NCBI GenBank assembly: GCA_947561715.1
Contig: OX387197.1
Coordinates: 19,886,266 to 19,950,265 of the forward strand
Length of the DNA: 64,000 nt
Direction: 5' to 3'
From: Ascidia mentula
Lineage: Eukaryota > Chordata > Ascidiacea > Phlebobranchia > Ascidiidae
The notes under the pieces are model-generated. The model was given only the letters and a program-made list of their open reading frames with translations, did not search any database and was not told where the DNA came from. A program made the translations under genes and the position numbers. Shown one piece after another: positions 27,101 through 42,100 of this stretch (its first letter is position 1; each line of letters opens with the position of its first letter).

Positions 27101-30100
27101 GCTAAGCCATTTATAATTGTATTTTCGTTATCTCAATGTGATTTGTTTACAGAACGAAACTGAACCAGAGTTCACTTTCACAGAACAATACCATAGTAAT
27201 AATTATAGACAAAATAAAGCAAACCTTAATGGAAACACAACGTTTGCCGTGTTGGGTTACGTTTTGCTGTCGACGTAAGTTCCATGTACTAATTATAATG
27301 TAACACCTTATTGTTAATATTCAGTTAAATACAACGTGTATAGTTTGAAAAAGCAAAAATATTTTTTAGCTTTAATAAATGGAGCACAGGTGTTGTTTCA
27401 AATCATTGATATTAAAATTTTAACTTACACAAAATTTTAGAATAACGCCAAGTCGCACCATCACGCAACTTCAGGTCGAGTCAACGACGTTAGCTATACT
27501 CAATGCCATAACAAACGGTAAGTAATTTGTTTTTTTAATGACAATTATTTTAATCAGGGATGCCAATGGGTTTTATTTTAAACACAATCCAACACAGTCA
27601 GTTTTCATCCGACATAAAATAAATTTTGATACGACCCTAGCCTTTAAAGTAGGTCAAAATAAGCAAAAGAAGATAAGGTTATTGCCGAGCAGCTATAAAA
27701 ATTGTTTCACAATTTGGGACAACGTAACAAAATTCCATCCGGAATTGAGAGCTGGAAATCATGGTTAACCCATTGTTGTACTTCGTCTGATCCCATGCAG
27801 AGGTGCAAATTTAGTTTAGTAAGTTTAGCAAATTCGGCTTTTTTTATCATATCCATCAGTATGTGAATAGTTGTTGCGAACTAAAACAAATTTAGCAATA
27901 ACAGCCTGTAAACGCTGGTATGGTATACTGCCATATATATGACAAATGTTTTATGCACGTTCCATGTTTTTAGAACGTGTTGCTGACGAACAGCCACCAA
28001 ACACAGAAGGTATTTGCTTTGTGATTTTGTTGTGACACTGCCATTAGCGTGAATAAAAAGCATGTTTTAAAAAAGCATGCTTATGACAAGGAGTGTTTTG
28101 TTTCAAGTTTTGACGGGTGCTTTGAATAGCATTGAATCTTCATATGTGATAAGACATCTGCCGGATTACCACCGTTATCTCTACGATGATTTCGCCCAAC
28201 CAATCAATAAGATAACGGATGGAGGCGATAACATGTACAATGATGGAAACTTGGTAATCAGAATAAGCTTCAGGCATAATTTCACAAATTGCTTCATATA
28301 GTTTGATTCTATTTTGTCCGTAGGTAATCTATGATGCAAACGGTGATGGTGGTCTTGTTGAATACAACAAAACATACAGGTTTTTATGCATTGAAGCACA
28401 TTTGACGTTTTCGTATTTTTGTAATTTCGTCGTATTTATGTTTTGTACGAATTTTGTATGTATATCCTTTTTTTTGGTTACGCTATCTTGAAATTTGTCG
28501 AATCTTTCAGCGGTTCCGGCTATTTGTTTTCAACCCGCGCCACTCATCCATTTTTAGCACTTATGTACATTAACGGAAGTGACCAATCACCTAGGAGTTA
28601 CACCATTCAGGTGAGGTGTTCAATCTTATAAAAGCTTTGTTCGAGAAACGTTGATGATTTGTATTATATATCATTTTCAAGTTGTTAATTAAGTTGTGTA
28701 TCATAAACTACTGAGGCAAAACCCTAAAGCCAACATCAAACGTTTTTGACAAAATTATAGGTGTGGACAATCGTCGGCAGCTATCAACGGGAAATGACCT
28801 TCTTTGGGTCAGTTTTTATTGATGACCATGCATTATACTTTCGAGGAAGACAGTTCTTCAACGGGTTTGCCCCAAGTGTTTGTAATGTCTTCTTCCATGT
28901 TTCCAATGTATGTTATTTCTTGTTTCAATGTAATGTTTCCTTAAACTTAATAATACAAGCTAAATGATCACAAATTAGATATCGTAGTGAAATAAAAACG
29001 ACAGGATTAAAACGCGTGGTATTAAATACATAGTTTTGTACATTTTTGCCGCATTGCCATCAAGCAGAAGACAACCGATTTTATTCGTTTTGTTTAGAAT
29101 CAGAGCGGTAGCAGTTTGACTTTTCAAACAGGATCTTATCACTACCGAAGCGATGTCGCTGTCCTTACCACAAACGAAACAAACACTTTCTTCGGTCATA
29201 TTCTGCTTTCCACGTAAGTTACTATTATGGAACGAACGCATGAAGCAAGGCTGAAACAAAGCCAAGTCGGTGTGCCAAAAAAATAATAATCATGCTTCCA
29301 CAGAAATATGAACTTACGAACCAAGAGCACAGCGGTAAATGTTGGTACGTTGTGGCCAACGTACACCGGCTTTACAATGCCCAAGATCGCGAGTTCAAAC
29401 CTTAATGGAACCTTGATCTCGCTTGGAGAGATTGGGGTAAATTATACCTCCGTGGTATAGACAATTATTTTGTTCGTGATTTGAACTCGCGATCCTGGGC
29501 AAATACAATTAGGGAAGCATTAATTGATTAATAATAACAAACAATGCTTCAACACATACTGTTTGGTTAGTACTTTAAATTGGTGCTTTAAGGCAGTGCT
29601 TCCCAATATTTTTTGGCTTACAGCACCCCACAAATTAAGCAAAGTTTTCTTGGCACCCATTGGGGACCAAGAAGTCCGCATTAAAATATTTTAACAAATA
29701 AAAAATTTCAATATCAAGTGCATGTAGATAACCTGAAATATTCAAATGTCGTTTGTTACAAAAAAAAAGGTTTCGCGGCACGCTGGGAATCACTGCTGTA
29801 AGGTATATAACATTTTTAATAAACCTATGTAATTTCTGTGTCTTTAAGTTGGGACCGAGGTCGAGAAATTACGCAACTCCAACTAGAAAATACAATGCGT
29901 GATGTATTACAAGCTTTAGTCAACGGTAAGCTTTATAAAGGCAATCGGATAAGCATTTATAATCTTAATATTTCGTGCATTCATTCGCTTTTCGGTATGT
30001 TTTTCACCCAATCATGGAGGTTCTGTTTATAAGTTTTACTTTAGATATCAACCTATCAATTAAAAAAACTTCGTTTTGATTTAAAGATAAGAGAAACGCA

Positions 30101-33100
30101 AATATACATTCTACTTGATGTTTAAAGATATTATTGGTTGTGTGTTTTTTAGGTACAATAGATCCAATACCACCACCAAATCCCGAAGGTAATTTGTTAG
30201 TTGTCGTACACATGGCAATATGTGTAATAAATTTGTTGAAATTCCAGTTGTCGAAGTGGCAGAATGTTTGCGGGTGGGAATAGAGACGCTCAACCTAACA
30301 GGGCACGTCGCGAATTTTTCTCAATATGTTTATGATGATCGGTCGTATCCGATTAATTCCATTGTTGACGGAGGAATTAATATGTACGATGAAGGAAATA
30401 TTGTACGTATATTAGCTTCATGTAAGCTGCTCAAATTTTAATGTTTATTGGTTGTTTTGTGCAAAGGTGAGGTTTAACGGAAATGGAGAAAGCGCTTCTG
30501 CCGAATACAACAAAACTTACTAGTATGTATAAGAACTACTATATATTTCATAAGAGTATGTTTTTTAGCAGTAATTTTCCTTGGGACTCGTAGCGCCTGC
30601 TTCTAACCATCAGGGTGCATATATTAAAACTGTTAAATAAAGTAAGCCCTTGACACAACAAGTCCTTCGCGTGATTGCCACGCATACATTCTCTCGCTTG
30701 AAGATCTTTTCAAAGAAATCGCACGTAACCGTCAGAGGCGATAAAATGTTATGACGATAAAAATAATAGTACTTATCGCTTGAGAACAAGTTTTGTGTTT
30801 TAAGTGGAAAAGACTTTTCATTTACAACGTTGGCTCTTCATCCTTTTGCCTCATTCCTTTATATTGGTCGGAATGCTCCCACAAACGGGAAATATTCTAT
30901 TGAGGTTACAAATCTTATTTTTGCTGTAAGCATTTAAATATATATGTTTTGAGATCACTATAGGTGTTATCAAGAGTAGGGTACTATTACTATTACGGAA
31001 GGATTGCGGATGAATTTTCGGGCTCTGTGTCAAATGGGGCTTTTGTGCTTAACTTCAAAGGATTTCAAATTTATGACATGCATACCCCAAGCATTTGTGA
31101 AGTCTTTTATGTAGTCTCACAGGTAAAAGCACGATGTTTTTTGTCTTGAAACGCGTCTTGGCATATGTTGTAAACAAAATATTTTAACATGAAATTTACT
31201 TTACATTAAATATGTAATCTAAACTTGAATAAATTTTAATTTTCAGAATTTAACTTATTTGGATTTTGAGGTTTCCTCGACAAATGGATATTATTATAGA
31301 GACTATAACAACATAGCCACTCTTTCAGGAGATGCTCAAAACAGCTTGTCCTGCTTTCCACGTATGTTTCTCCTAAAATAATGGTGGCGAAATAAAAGTG
31401 TCGACAAATATAGATATTACAATGAAGGAGTTTTGGCTGAAATGTGTAAACGAACTTAATTTTATATTTTGTGCGCAAAATTTCGGTTGCTTAAACTTTT
31501 TAAACAAAGAATTAACTTTCCCTACTCAGACTGGAAGTCAATTTAGAATTCTACAGTTTCTGATCGTGATAAATCTTCAATCATGTCCTAGTGTTGTTTA
31601 GTGCTGTGCAAACTGTATAATTTTCTGTCTAGCTACCCTGTACGCGTTATTACGCTTGATGAATTGGAGACAACCATGCGGATGATGTTGGACAGTGTAT
31701 CTGAAAATGGTGCGTCTCGAAAAGCAATTATTCACTATTACTAATGTTCAAGCATCTGTAAAATTATTTTAAAACACAATGACCTGGACATCGGATTGTA
31801 TACAAATATGCAATGTATTGGAAAGTGCAATTAACACATCAAAAAAATGTGTTTGGTTATTTGCTCGCATAGTACATTTATACTTTTTTTAGGTTTGGCA
31901 GAAAAAGAAATCGTTTCCACAAAAGGTGACTAAGATTTTGCTTTTTTTACATTTGCAACCAAGAATAAATCATCAACGAAAAGTCAGTGGAAGTTAGACA
32001 AATAATCATAACGAAAGTTTTCTCTTTTTGCAGTGGAAGCGTTTCCCGGAAGTTCGGTTATTTATTTGAACATAACCAGATTGAACGTCAGTATGGCTAC
32101 ACGCACGTACTCCATTGATATTATGGGACTTAGTCAGTTTTGGACGATTACAGCCTTTGACGTGGAATTCTTGTTGATCACTGGCCTAAGTCCCGAAGTT
32201 ACTTACGAACTAGTCGTTTCGGTTTTAAACGATGGCCTGCTGGAAGCGTCGATAACTCTTAGAGTAACTACAAGTATGTTGCGTTGCTATAAATACACAA
32301 TGCAGGCGAAACGTAGTTCTCATTTAAGTAATATTCTACCGTTAAAGCTAACAAAAAACTTGTTGTGCAGCCAAATTCTGTACTCTGTCGTGTACAAACG
32401 GCCACTGCATCGCCTTTTCATCATCAAGGACGGAATGCGTATGTAACAGCGGCTACGCAGCTCATCCAATCCTGCCCAATCTTTGTTTGGACGTAAACGA
32501 ATGCCAAGACACGCCTTCACCATGCCCAGTAAACTCTTCATGTTCAAACAGAGGTGGATCATACACTTGTCGATGCCCCAGAGGTTTACAACTGTTTGGA
32601 GACCAGTGTGTAGGTCAGTAGCTTGCTTCTCCTTTTTCGTGCTGCAACACTAAAAAAGCATATCACAAGCAAGAAAATTGACCTACCTTAAACACTTTCC
32701 ATGTATTTTAATGCAAATCAACGTACATGTCCGAATAACGTATTATTTAGGCTCAAACATCTGCGACCAGGAACCCTGCAATAACAATGGAACGTGTCTT
32801 TCTCTTCAAGGAAGATTTTCTTGCGATTGTCGTGAAAATTTTTTTGGTTCCAGATGCGAGTATTACACAAGTCCCTGCTTAAATGAACCTTGTGAAAATG
32901 GCGGAACCTGCGTCGATACGTTTGGAGGTTATAGGTGCAATTGTCCAACCAACTATCAAGGTTAAACAAAGAAACCATTTGTGCAATTGTATTTTAGCTT
33001 TATAGTTCAGGTGTGCATCCAGCACAGTTGCAAGTAAAATAATTGTGAGGGCAAAATGTTTTTTTCCTGATCTGCACAACCGAAAAAAGATTGTTTAATG

Positions 33101-36100
33101 GTGTGATTGCCATGTTAGATTTGTTTTTTGGTTAATTAAGGAACAAACTGTCGAGATGACGCAAACGAGTGTCAACTCAATACGTTTAATTGCGACGAAA
33201 ATTCCCACTGCGAAAATACGTTGGGTTCCTATAACTGCATTTGTAACGACGGATACAGGTTTGCTTGACAAAGTAATCTTCAAATCTTCTTTGTCTATAT
33301 ATCATTATATTGCAGAGGAAATGGAAGGAAAAAGTGCTACTTTATTAGACTACTTCCGTATGGCCCGGACGAAGGCGACGAGTTGTTAAAAATCGGAGAC
33401 GACGTTGCTTCGCCAACGATTAGGTAGAACGTCGGTACATTTTGTTATTTTATTACAACACAACATTGTGTTAAGGTCGTTCTTCAACATTCCTTTCCGC
33501 TTCAAGAGGTTCAGAGCTATGCATGTCACATCAAATGGTTTGATATCTCTTGGTATTGATTCTTGGTTTGTCAAATACCTTTACCGTCCACCATACAATG
33601 GATTCGGTATTTACGATATCGAAATTATTGCTCCTTTCTGGGACGACTTTCATCCGAGTAAAAACAACAATGGACGTGTTTATTATCAGGTATTTTTTAT
33701 TCCAAATACAACCATAGGGTAAATTAATTACTTTTGCACTAAAAAGAAACGAAAACCCAGCTGGGATAAATATTAAAACACTTCGTGTTGTGTAAACCCA
33801 AGAACGTTAAACATTGTGCAGGTTTATGACCAAGGAACAGTCACTTTGACTAATAGGAGTGTGACTGTGGTAAATGAGGTTGCAAGTCGCATCAACACGC
33901 ATTTACAGAAGGACGACTTTGAACCACTGTTTGTGTTGAAAGCTACGTGGAGTGAGGTTGTGATGTACAACGAGTTCTACAACCGCAATTATGTAAGTGA
34001 AGGCTAATTCCATTGGGCTGCAAATGCTAAATGACATTCACCATTTTATTGGCAGGACTTTACTGATATATTTCTTGTAACACACGTTGTTGATATAACA
34101 TACCTTGGAACATAAACAATTCATACATGTATACATAGTGTTTGCAGGCTTGGCAGCCAAGGCATTGCAGCCTACCTGGATCAGCCACTTTTTCATGACA
34201 AGTCGGAGCAAGATTTGAAAAATCAAGCTCCCGGTGAGGTTTGAACTCACCACCCTGGGCTAACCAGGCCCAACGCTCTACCAACTGAGCTACAGGAGTT
34301 CAGTGGTTTCACGGGGTATATTGTGGCCAAGGTAGACTGGTGCGCAAGCGCACGACTTGCCAGGCAACCTTCACATACAAAAAGTGGCTGACCCAGTTAG
34401 GCTGCAATGCCTTGGCTGCCAAGCCTGGAAACCTAATGATCGCGATACGATAGCTGTGATCGCCAGGCAAGGACCTGCGTAGTGGGGCGATCCTGCCAAT
34501 CATACCATTGCATGAAATATTACTGTATACATAGTGTTAATGCATATTCATTCCAAAGAGCAACAAATGGTGTTTGCCCTATTCACAGGATATTATTTGT
34601 ATATTTCAGCCTAGTACATTCCAAGCGATCATAGCGAGCGATGGGACCGACACCTACCTTATCTACAACTACAAGGAAGACGCCATGTTGTGGGATACAC
34701 GAAAGAGATATTACAGGGGAAACCGGGCTTTAATTGGGTACAGGTTTGCCCTGGGTCACGAATACATTGAAACACAGGGAGATTACAGGCCTGACCACCG
34801 CAATCAAACAGCAGGTTCGCTATTTCTGTGGGCATTCACATAGCGGCAATATTTTTTCTGCTCATAGCGCGTGTTTTGCATAATTTGATTTTTCAAGACC
34901 ATAAAAATAAAATTAAGTGTACAATAATAATTGTGCTTCTTCAATAGGTCTTCAAGGTACTACAAGAAAATTTTTTGTTATAGGTGGCCCAACAGGCCAG
35001 TATTATTATCAAGTAGCACAAGGCCGTGACAACGAAGCAGCAGCAAGGAGAGGATGTCGAAAGTGGGCTTTGCGAGACGTAAGAGATCCGTGGAAACCGG
35101 AAGAAGAGCCCTGTCCGTGCAATAGTCTTCAGGCGCGAATTGACAGAAGGTTCACATGGTCTGTGGACGTGGAGCTCTACGTGAACTCTCTCCGCGACAG
35201 ATACTTACCCGATTATTATCGAACAGCAAACTTTGAGGAATGGGGATATGATGATGGTGAGATGTTTTGCTGATATTTGTATTTGTCGTGTTCCTTGCGA
35301 ATATACTACATTGGTAAAGAAAATGTCAAAAATGACTATAGGAATTAGCCTCCACAGGTCGGTGACCGGCTTTACGAATAAATATATTATATTCCCGAGA
35401 CTCCAAAAAGAGCAAAGAACGATCAGGAATACAATTACATTGGATTAAACTTTTTTCAAATTGCTTTTTCAAGTTTACCATCAACTATATTACAATTCAA
35501 CTATAACCACATTTTCTAATATTACCATTGTGTTTGTGTGAAAAATTAAAAGGCTAAGCTACGTCTATTAATATAACCCCACATCCCAAGTTTTGACATA
35601 CACATGCACAACAGGAAGTAATATCTACATAATATAATGTACCATTTGTTTTGCAGTCGGTTTGTACAACTGCTACCAACCTCGTGTCAATACGGGCCCA
35701 AGGTGTTGCTACGCACTTCGTGGCACTTCATTTTCACGGCTTTGGGGGTGGTGGAGTCAAGCTCCACTCATATCAGGCCCGTTTGCTAGTCGATACGAGC
35801 GCAGTCAGATTCCAATATTTGAACGAAACCCACGTTGGTCTTGGGTTTCCACGAGAAGCAGAGAGTTATTTGAAGCTCAATACAACCGCTCGTTGGGTGA
35901 GTTTCAATTCACTCCAATATTTCTAAAAATCACCAAAAATTTTACCATTTCAACATTGTGTTTCCCTAAAGTAAATCACTACTCACATGCGATATGTTCG
36001 AAAATCATGTTAACATTCTTGTATTAGAAAACGACCTCATTCCTCGAAGGCAGTGCTGCGTTGAGAGCAACGATCCACTCCTCTGCAGTTTGTATCAGGC

Positions 36101-39100
36101 CCAACGACAACCAGCCACTTGTATCGGTTACATCCCCAGAAGGGTTGGTAAGTATATTCTATGTCCTCTTGTTATCAGGAAAGAAAATAGGAAAAAGGGC
36201 ACTATTTTTCACTCTCTTAGCTTTCTTTTGGGGCGATCCTCACATTACAACAAACGACGGGGTTACGTACAGTTTTAACGGATTGGGAGAATATCATATG
36301 TTGTACGCTCCCGGTGTATTCTCCCTGCAAGCTCGCACCAAGAAGGCCAAGAAAGAAGATTTGACCGAATCGGACGCAACTGTTTTTACCGCTTTTGCAG
36401 CAAAGGACCTTGCAACCGACACTTCTGGAACGGTAGACAATCCTATGATACAAATTGTTTTGTTTACATTTGTACAGCATTTTGGCCAATCCTTAACTTT
36501 CTGACCGGATGGTTAACGCTTCACAAAAATTTAGGTTCAGTTTGAGGTTGACTTTTCGAGCGCAATTGGGGATGAAGTGATCGTAAAGGTAAATGGCGCT
36601 CTTGTGGAAAACATAACAGACAGTAAGTTGCGCAATTCAGTTCAACGTATAACATTTGGAGCAATATAACCACTTTTTTTAGCTGAAACAGTCGTGGAAG
36701 AAGTGAGTTTAACCGCCGCAAATGGAACTTACACCGCGACATTTCCCTCCTCGAATTCACTGTCGATAACATCCACCAACTTTCTCCTTACCATGCAGTT
36801 CACAGGAGACACAGCTACACTGCAAAACTATTCACAGGGACTGATGGGTAAGTCATATCATTATCGATCTGGGGAGCACATAACACACAATTTATTTGCA
36901 GGTTACTGGGATGGAATACAAGAAAACGACTTCTTAATGAGAAACAGAACCACCCTTGATTGGATGACGCTGCAACCAACCGAAAATCAGGATATCTTAA
37001 ACAACACATTGAATGAAAGAAGCATTTTCTCTTTTGGGCAAACATGTAACTACTACTTATTTGTAAATTATACAGCCATAAAAACTTTGAAATGTAACAA
37101 AAGCTGTTGAGCTCTTATTACGGTTTGCATAACGCTGTATCTTCTATGCAGGGAAGTTGTTTAACGAAAGTGAAAGCTTCTTTAACTACACCGGTGAAAC
37201 TGGCGACACATACCAAGATCACAATCCCACATCAGCATCCGAACCTCCGTTCCTCGAAGATCTTGTGGCCGAACAACGAGGATCATCTCACTTTGAGGGG
37301 ATTCGGGCGAACTGTACAACCAACAATGTACTTTCTACTACTTGTCTCTACGACGTGTTGACGACAAACCGAAGTGAAATCGGAGAAAACACCAAAGCAG
37401 AATCCGAGAGCAGCGCAGAAATAACCGAAACCAATGGTTTGTATTGTCATGTCTCCAACTTATGTTGTGAACTTTTAAAACTTTTCGAATAAGATAAAAC
37501 GCAACCAACTTTAAGAAATATTTTACACTTTTCCGGAAAAAATTTCTAAATACTTTTCTGTTGTTTTAAAGCCAATGCCTTACCTGTTATTACCATCGCT
37601 CCATCACCTATGATTGCTGTGATGGACATGCAGTTACATTTAGTCTCGATGAAAATGACTTGATCGGTGGAATGTTCATTGAAAATTGTAAGAATACTTA
37701 ATTCTGATTTCTATTGTTATCGATAAAAAAGTTACAAGCGATCGTCTGATATAAAAGTGGAAAATAAAAAGTACCTTGACAAGATAAGATCAGTGACAAT
37801 ATCTGTAACTGAATATGAGAACAAAGATACTAATCATACAAACTCAACTCGTACTTAATTTGAAAAATATAAATATATTCGGGAATAGGTATTCCGACCA
37901 ATATCTCAACCTTCCTGTATCCTTGATGAAAGTTCTAAAAAATACCAAAATAAAGATTTATTAAAATTTGGGTATCATAACACAGTACGTCAAACCAATT
38001 TTAGTAACCGGCGTTATGACGTGGACACCATCAGACCGTCACGTGATTACAAACGTCACTAACATGACCTCAATTGTGATCGCCACCGATTCCCTTGGAG
38101 GTGAAACTGTCATGGTCATCAACGTGAAACTGTGCAACTGTTTAAACAACGCAACTTGCCTCTTTGACAATCCGGCCGTGCGGAACGAGAACTATCAGGT
38201 TCCTTTATAAAAAAAAGTGCAAATTTATTACAATAATATCATACCATGTAATGTACAATAGAATGTACAATAGACATATAAAATGTGTTTTTATTTTTAA
38301 AGATGGTTAACTGCGAATGCACTGAGGCTTACACCGGTTCTAATTGTTCTGAGGATAGAAACGGTTGCCTTTTATCGGCCTGTTTCACCAACGTCACATG
38401 TACAGATGTTCCAGCTCCAGGAGTTGGTGAGACTTGTGGGGATTGTCCTGAAGGAACAACAGGTAAACTAAATCACATTGTCGTTAAAAGTTTAACCAAC
38501 CCTCATGTGGTCGACCTCAAACAATATTTCTGATTATGTTGGGGACCTAACCTATTTATTTAACATTTGTTATTTTGGAAAAAATATAATTTTGACTTTT
38601 TGTAACTGTCAACTGTTCGCAAATATACTGAATGGTGAACTTTTGTTATGCACAATATATCTCGAAAAGTTTTGACGACTTTAACAAGTATATTTGTACG
38701 GCGCTGTAAGGTGACGGACGAAACTGTACGAATATTGACATGTGCGATTCCAATCCATGTGAACATATGTGCGAGTCAATCTACAACGGCTTTATATGTT
38801 CTTGTAATGACGGATATGTTTTGGAGAACACAACACAATGTCGTGATGTGGATGAATGTACCGGAGATCCTTGCACTATGGTCCGACACTCACACTGTGT
38901 AAATACAATTGGAAATTACAGGTAAACTAATTATTTTAATTATTCTTTTGAAAGTTGGGTATATTTTTGAAACGTCTTGGTGTCATTAAAGTTTGTAAAC
39001 AAAATAAATATTCATGAGGAATATAGTTCTCAGGCTTCGCAGCCAAGGCATTGCAGCCAAGCTGGATCAGCCACTTTTCCCGACAAGTCGGAGCGAGATC

Positions 39101-42100
39101 TGAAAAAAGTGGCAGATCCAGCTTGGCTACAATGCCTTGGGTGCGAACCCTGTGAACCTTATGATTAGAATATTAGAGCTGTGATCGCCAAATATAAAGG
39201 GCCTGCGCAGTGGGGCGATCCTGCCTTGCTATGCGAAAGCATGGCATGGCTTCTGAGGAATATAGTATTTTTTTTGGTGATATAATAAGTATTTTGTTAT
39301 GAAGTTGTTTGTGCAACCACGGATTTGCGAGCAACACTACGGGGGTTTGTCAAAACATCGACGAATGCACGACTGCAACTCACAACTGCTCTCTCGAGTC
39401 GACCAGTTGTCAGGATGTACCAGGCTCGTTTGTATGTCCATGCCTACCAAATTTTTTCAGGTAGCTGTTCTCAATTGGCCTTGTTCGTTTCTTGATCTAA
39501 TCATTGTACTCTCAGAAACGCCACTGATGGGGATGAGACTTCTTGTGTGGATTTTAATGAGTGCGAGCAAGGATTACACAACTGCGATAATCAGACAGAA
39601 ATATGCGTCAATGAAGCTCCTTTATTCAGTTGCATTTGCAAGCACGTCTTTGTTTTTACAGTTTCATTTCTGAAATTTACTTTTTCAAACCAACAAATTG
39701 CGTTTTAATAAGCAAAATTTGGTTTATTATTGTTTTCATTGAATTGCCAACATTTTACCAAATCATGGCCATCATATCACAAATAAAACTCAAACTTTTG
39801 TTCAAACAGAGCCGGATTTCAGGAAATATCCGGTACTTGCGTTGACGTGGAAGAGTGTTCGGATCCCAACTTGAACACTTGCGACAACAACACTTCACTG
39901 TGCGTGGAAATGGAAGGAGGATACAATTGCACATGTTTCGATGGTTATGAAATGGCATCTGATGGAGTGAGCGGAATTTATTGAATAAACAATGCTACAC
40001 GGAAACCATTCTTAATAAGGCTTTTGACTCGCTCAGATCAGCATTTCAAATAACTTTCATACTGATTTACATGTTGTTGACACTATTACAAACTTCTACA
40101 TCAGAATTAAAAATTATTTGTATTTTTTTCTTTGCGTTAAACTATTAGTTGATTTGCAGACTTGCAACGATGTTGACGAATGCTCAACTGACGATATTTG
40201 TCCGTCCACGTCGCCATGTTTTAATTTCAACGGCGGATACCAGTGTACGTGTCCAACAGGTTACCATATAGCACCAAATGACGTAAGTGTATCAGAAATT
40301 ACAAAACTAATCTACACGCAATAAATTGTTTAAATTTATCTTGACATATGTTGCAGACATGCAGAGATACTGACGAATGCATGGGTGGTATCACTTGTCC
40401 AGGAGGTTTATCTTGCTTTAATACAGAGGGTAGCTACGAGTGTGCGTGTCCTGTGGGATTCGAAATGAATGCTAACGGCGTAAGTTGGCAATGTGGCAAT
40501 TTATCCTATCCGTTATATCCACATAAAAATATAGAGGTTAAGTTTGCGGAATCATCATAAATTTAACCGGTTTGTTACTTTAGACGTGCTCCGACATGGA
40601 CGAATGTCTAAACACAGATGTCTGTCCACCTGGTGCAGTTTGTTCAAATTTTGTTGGAGGCTACAACTGTACGTGTTTGGAAGGACATCATGTGGTCGAT
40701 AACGGAGTGAGTAGCAAAACATACAATGAGACTTTCGCCTGATATTGCTACCAACTAATATTTTGAACATGAACTATTTGTCTCTGTTTCAAAAAGAAGT
40801 TTATTGATAATACTGTGAATAAATATAATATTCTGTGGAACCAAATGCAGACATGTGAAGACATTGATGAATGCCTTAATATCACTTCGTGCCCGATGGG
40901 TTTAAATTGTTTCAACTTCCCTGGTGGCTACAATTGCTCTTGTCCACAAGGTTTCCATACAACTACAAACTTTGTGAGTTTCAATAAATTCCTGCAAATT
41001 CATGTAGATTTGTTAGACAGTGTGTAACGTCCTTTGTACTTAATTGATGGTTTTAATGTTTCCATGTGACTAACTTTCCAAGAAATGCCTACTTTTAATA
41101 GACGTGCGAAGACATAGACGAATGTTTGAATATCGGTATATGCCCAACCAGATCATCTTGCATGAACTTCGACGGAAGTTTCGAATGTGTGTGCAATTTA
41201 GGACATGAGATGACTGCAGATGGTGTAAGTGTTTCGGTTTTCCTCCTCCGATTGTCAATAAGCTGGATTAAAAAAGTATGGTGTGATGTTACGGTTGTTA
41301 TACGCTCTGATCTTTTGTTAAATAAGCCAGGTGTTCACATCTACAATGCCGATATTTGTTATTTTTAAAACGCTTTGTTTAGACATGCAAGGACATCAAT
41401 GAGTGTCTGGACAACAGCACTTGTCCAACAGGATTAAAGTGCGTTAACTCTCAAGGAAGCTTCAGTTGTGTGTGTTTTGACGGCTATCAAATATCATCCA
41501 ATGGCGTAAGTTTTTAAACATCTACCTTTTTCATAAATACATTTTCAGTGCGGTTGCGATTGCGCAATCTGAGCCGGTATTACACAATTTTCGTATTAGG
41601 AAGAGCGCGAACCGTAGTTAGGAACAATTTTGTATTTATCTTCTTACATTGGTATTGCGCAAGTACATTCGGAAGGATTTTGCAGACAAAAATATTCGTA
41701 AAGATAAGACCATGCTTAACAGTTTATAAACGCATGTTCGATAGGCTCTCAGCAAAGATGGCTGCGTTTTTGATTGCTGCACACGTATAAACACATTAAA
41801 AACACAACAGACCCTTCCTACCTGGTGACATGTTATTAACGACATATCACGCACTTACTTAACGCACAATTTGTCCCAACTACCAGCGTTAAGTGCATGT
41901 GAAACGGTCATGTCAACTTTGCGTAAATTTGATAGTGTGGCGATGTTTATTCAAGCGCCAACAAATCAGAATGACGGGCACTTCAACAAGCAACATAAAA
42001 CGAGACACATTTAGAAAAAGGCAATCGACGCTTGTCACGTTTCGATAAATAACCAGTAGTCGCTACACCACCCCCGTTCAGAAACGTACAATGCGGAAAA

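Noticed and set aside
32318-32562. Minus-strand frames opposite FN3, EGF, NIDO and VWD exons
   Set aside because: They are shadows of real exons on the plus strand, without domains or splice sites of their own.
34227-34299. Functional tRNA-Thr gene
   Set aside because: It sits inside a SINE with target duplication, has an acceptor mismatch and an extra base before the anticodon stem, and sister copies are truncated.
40160-41505. Regular 123-base units as a CRISPR-like or satellite array
   Set aside because: They are six EGF exons with unrelated introns between them; the spacing is not regular.
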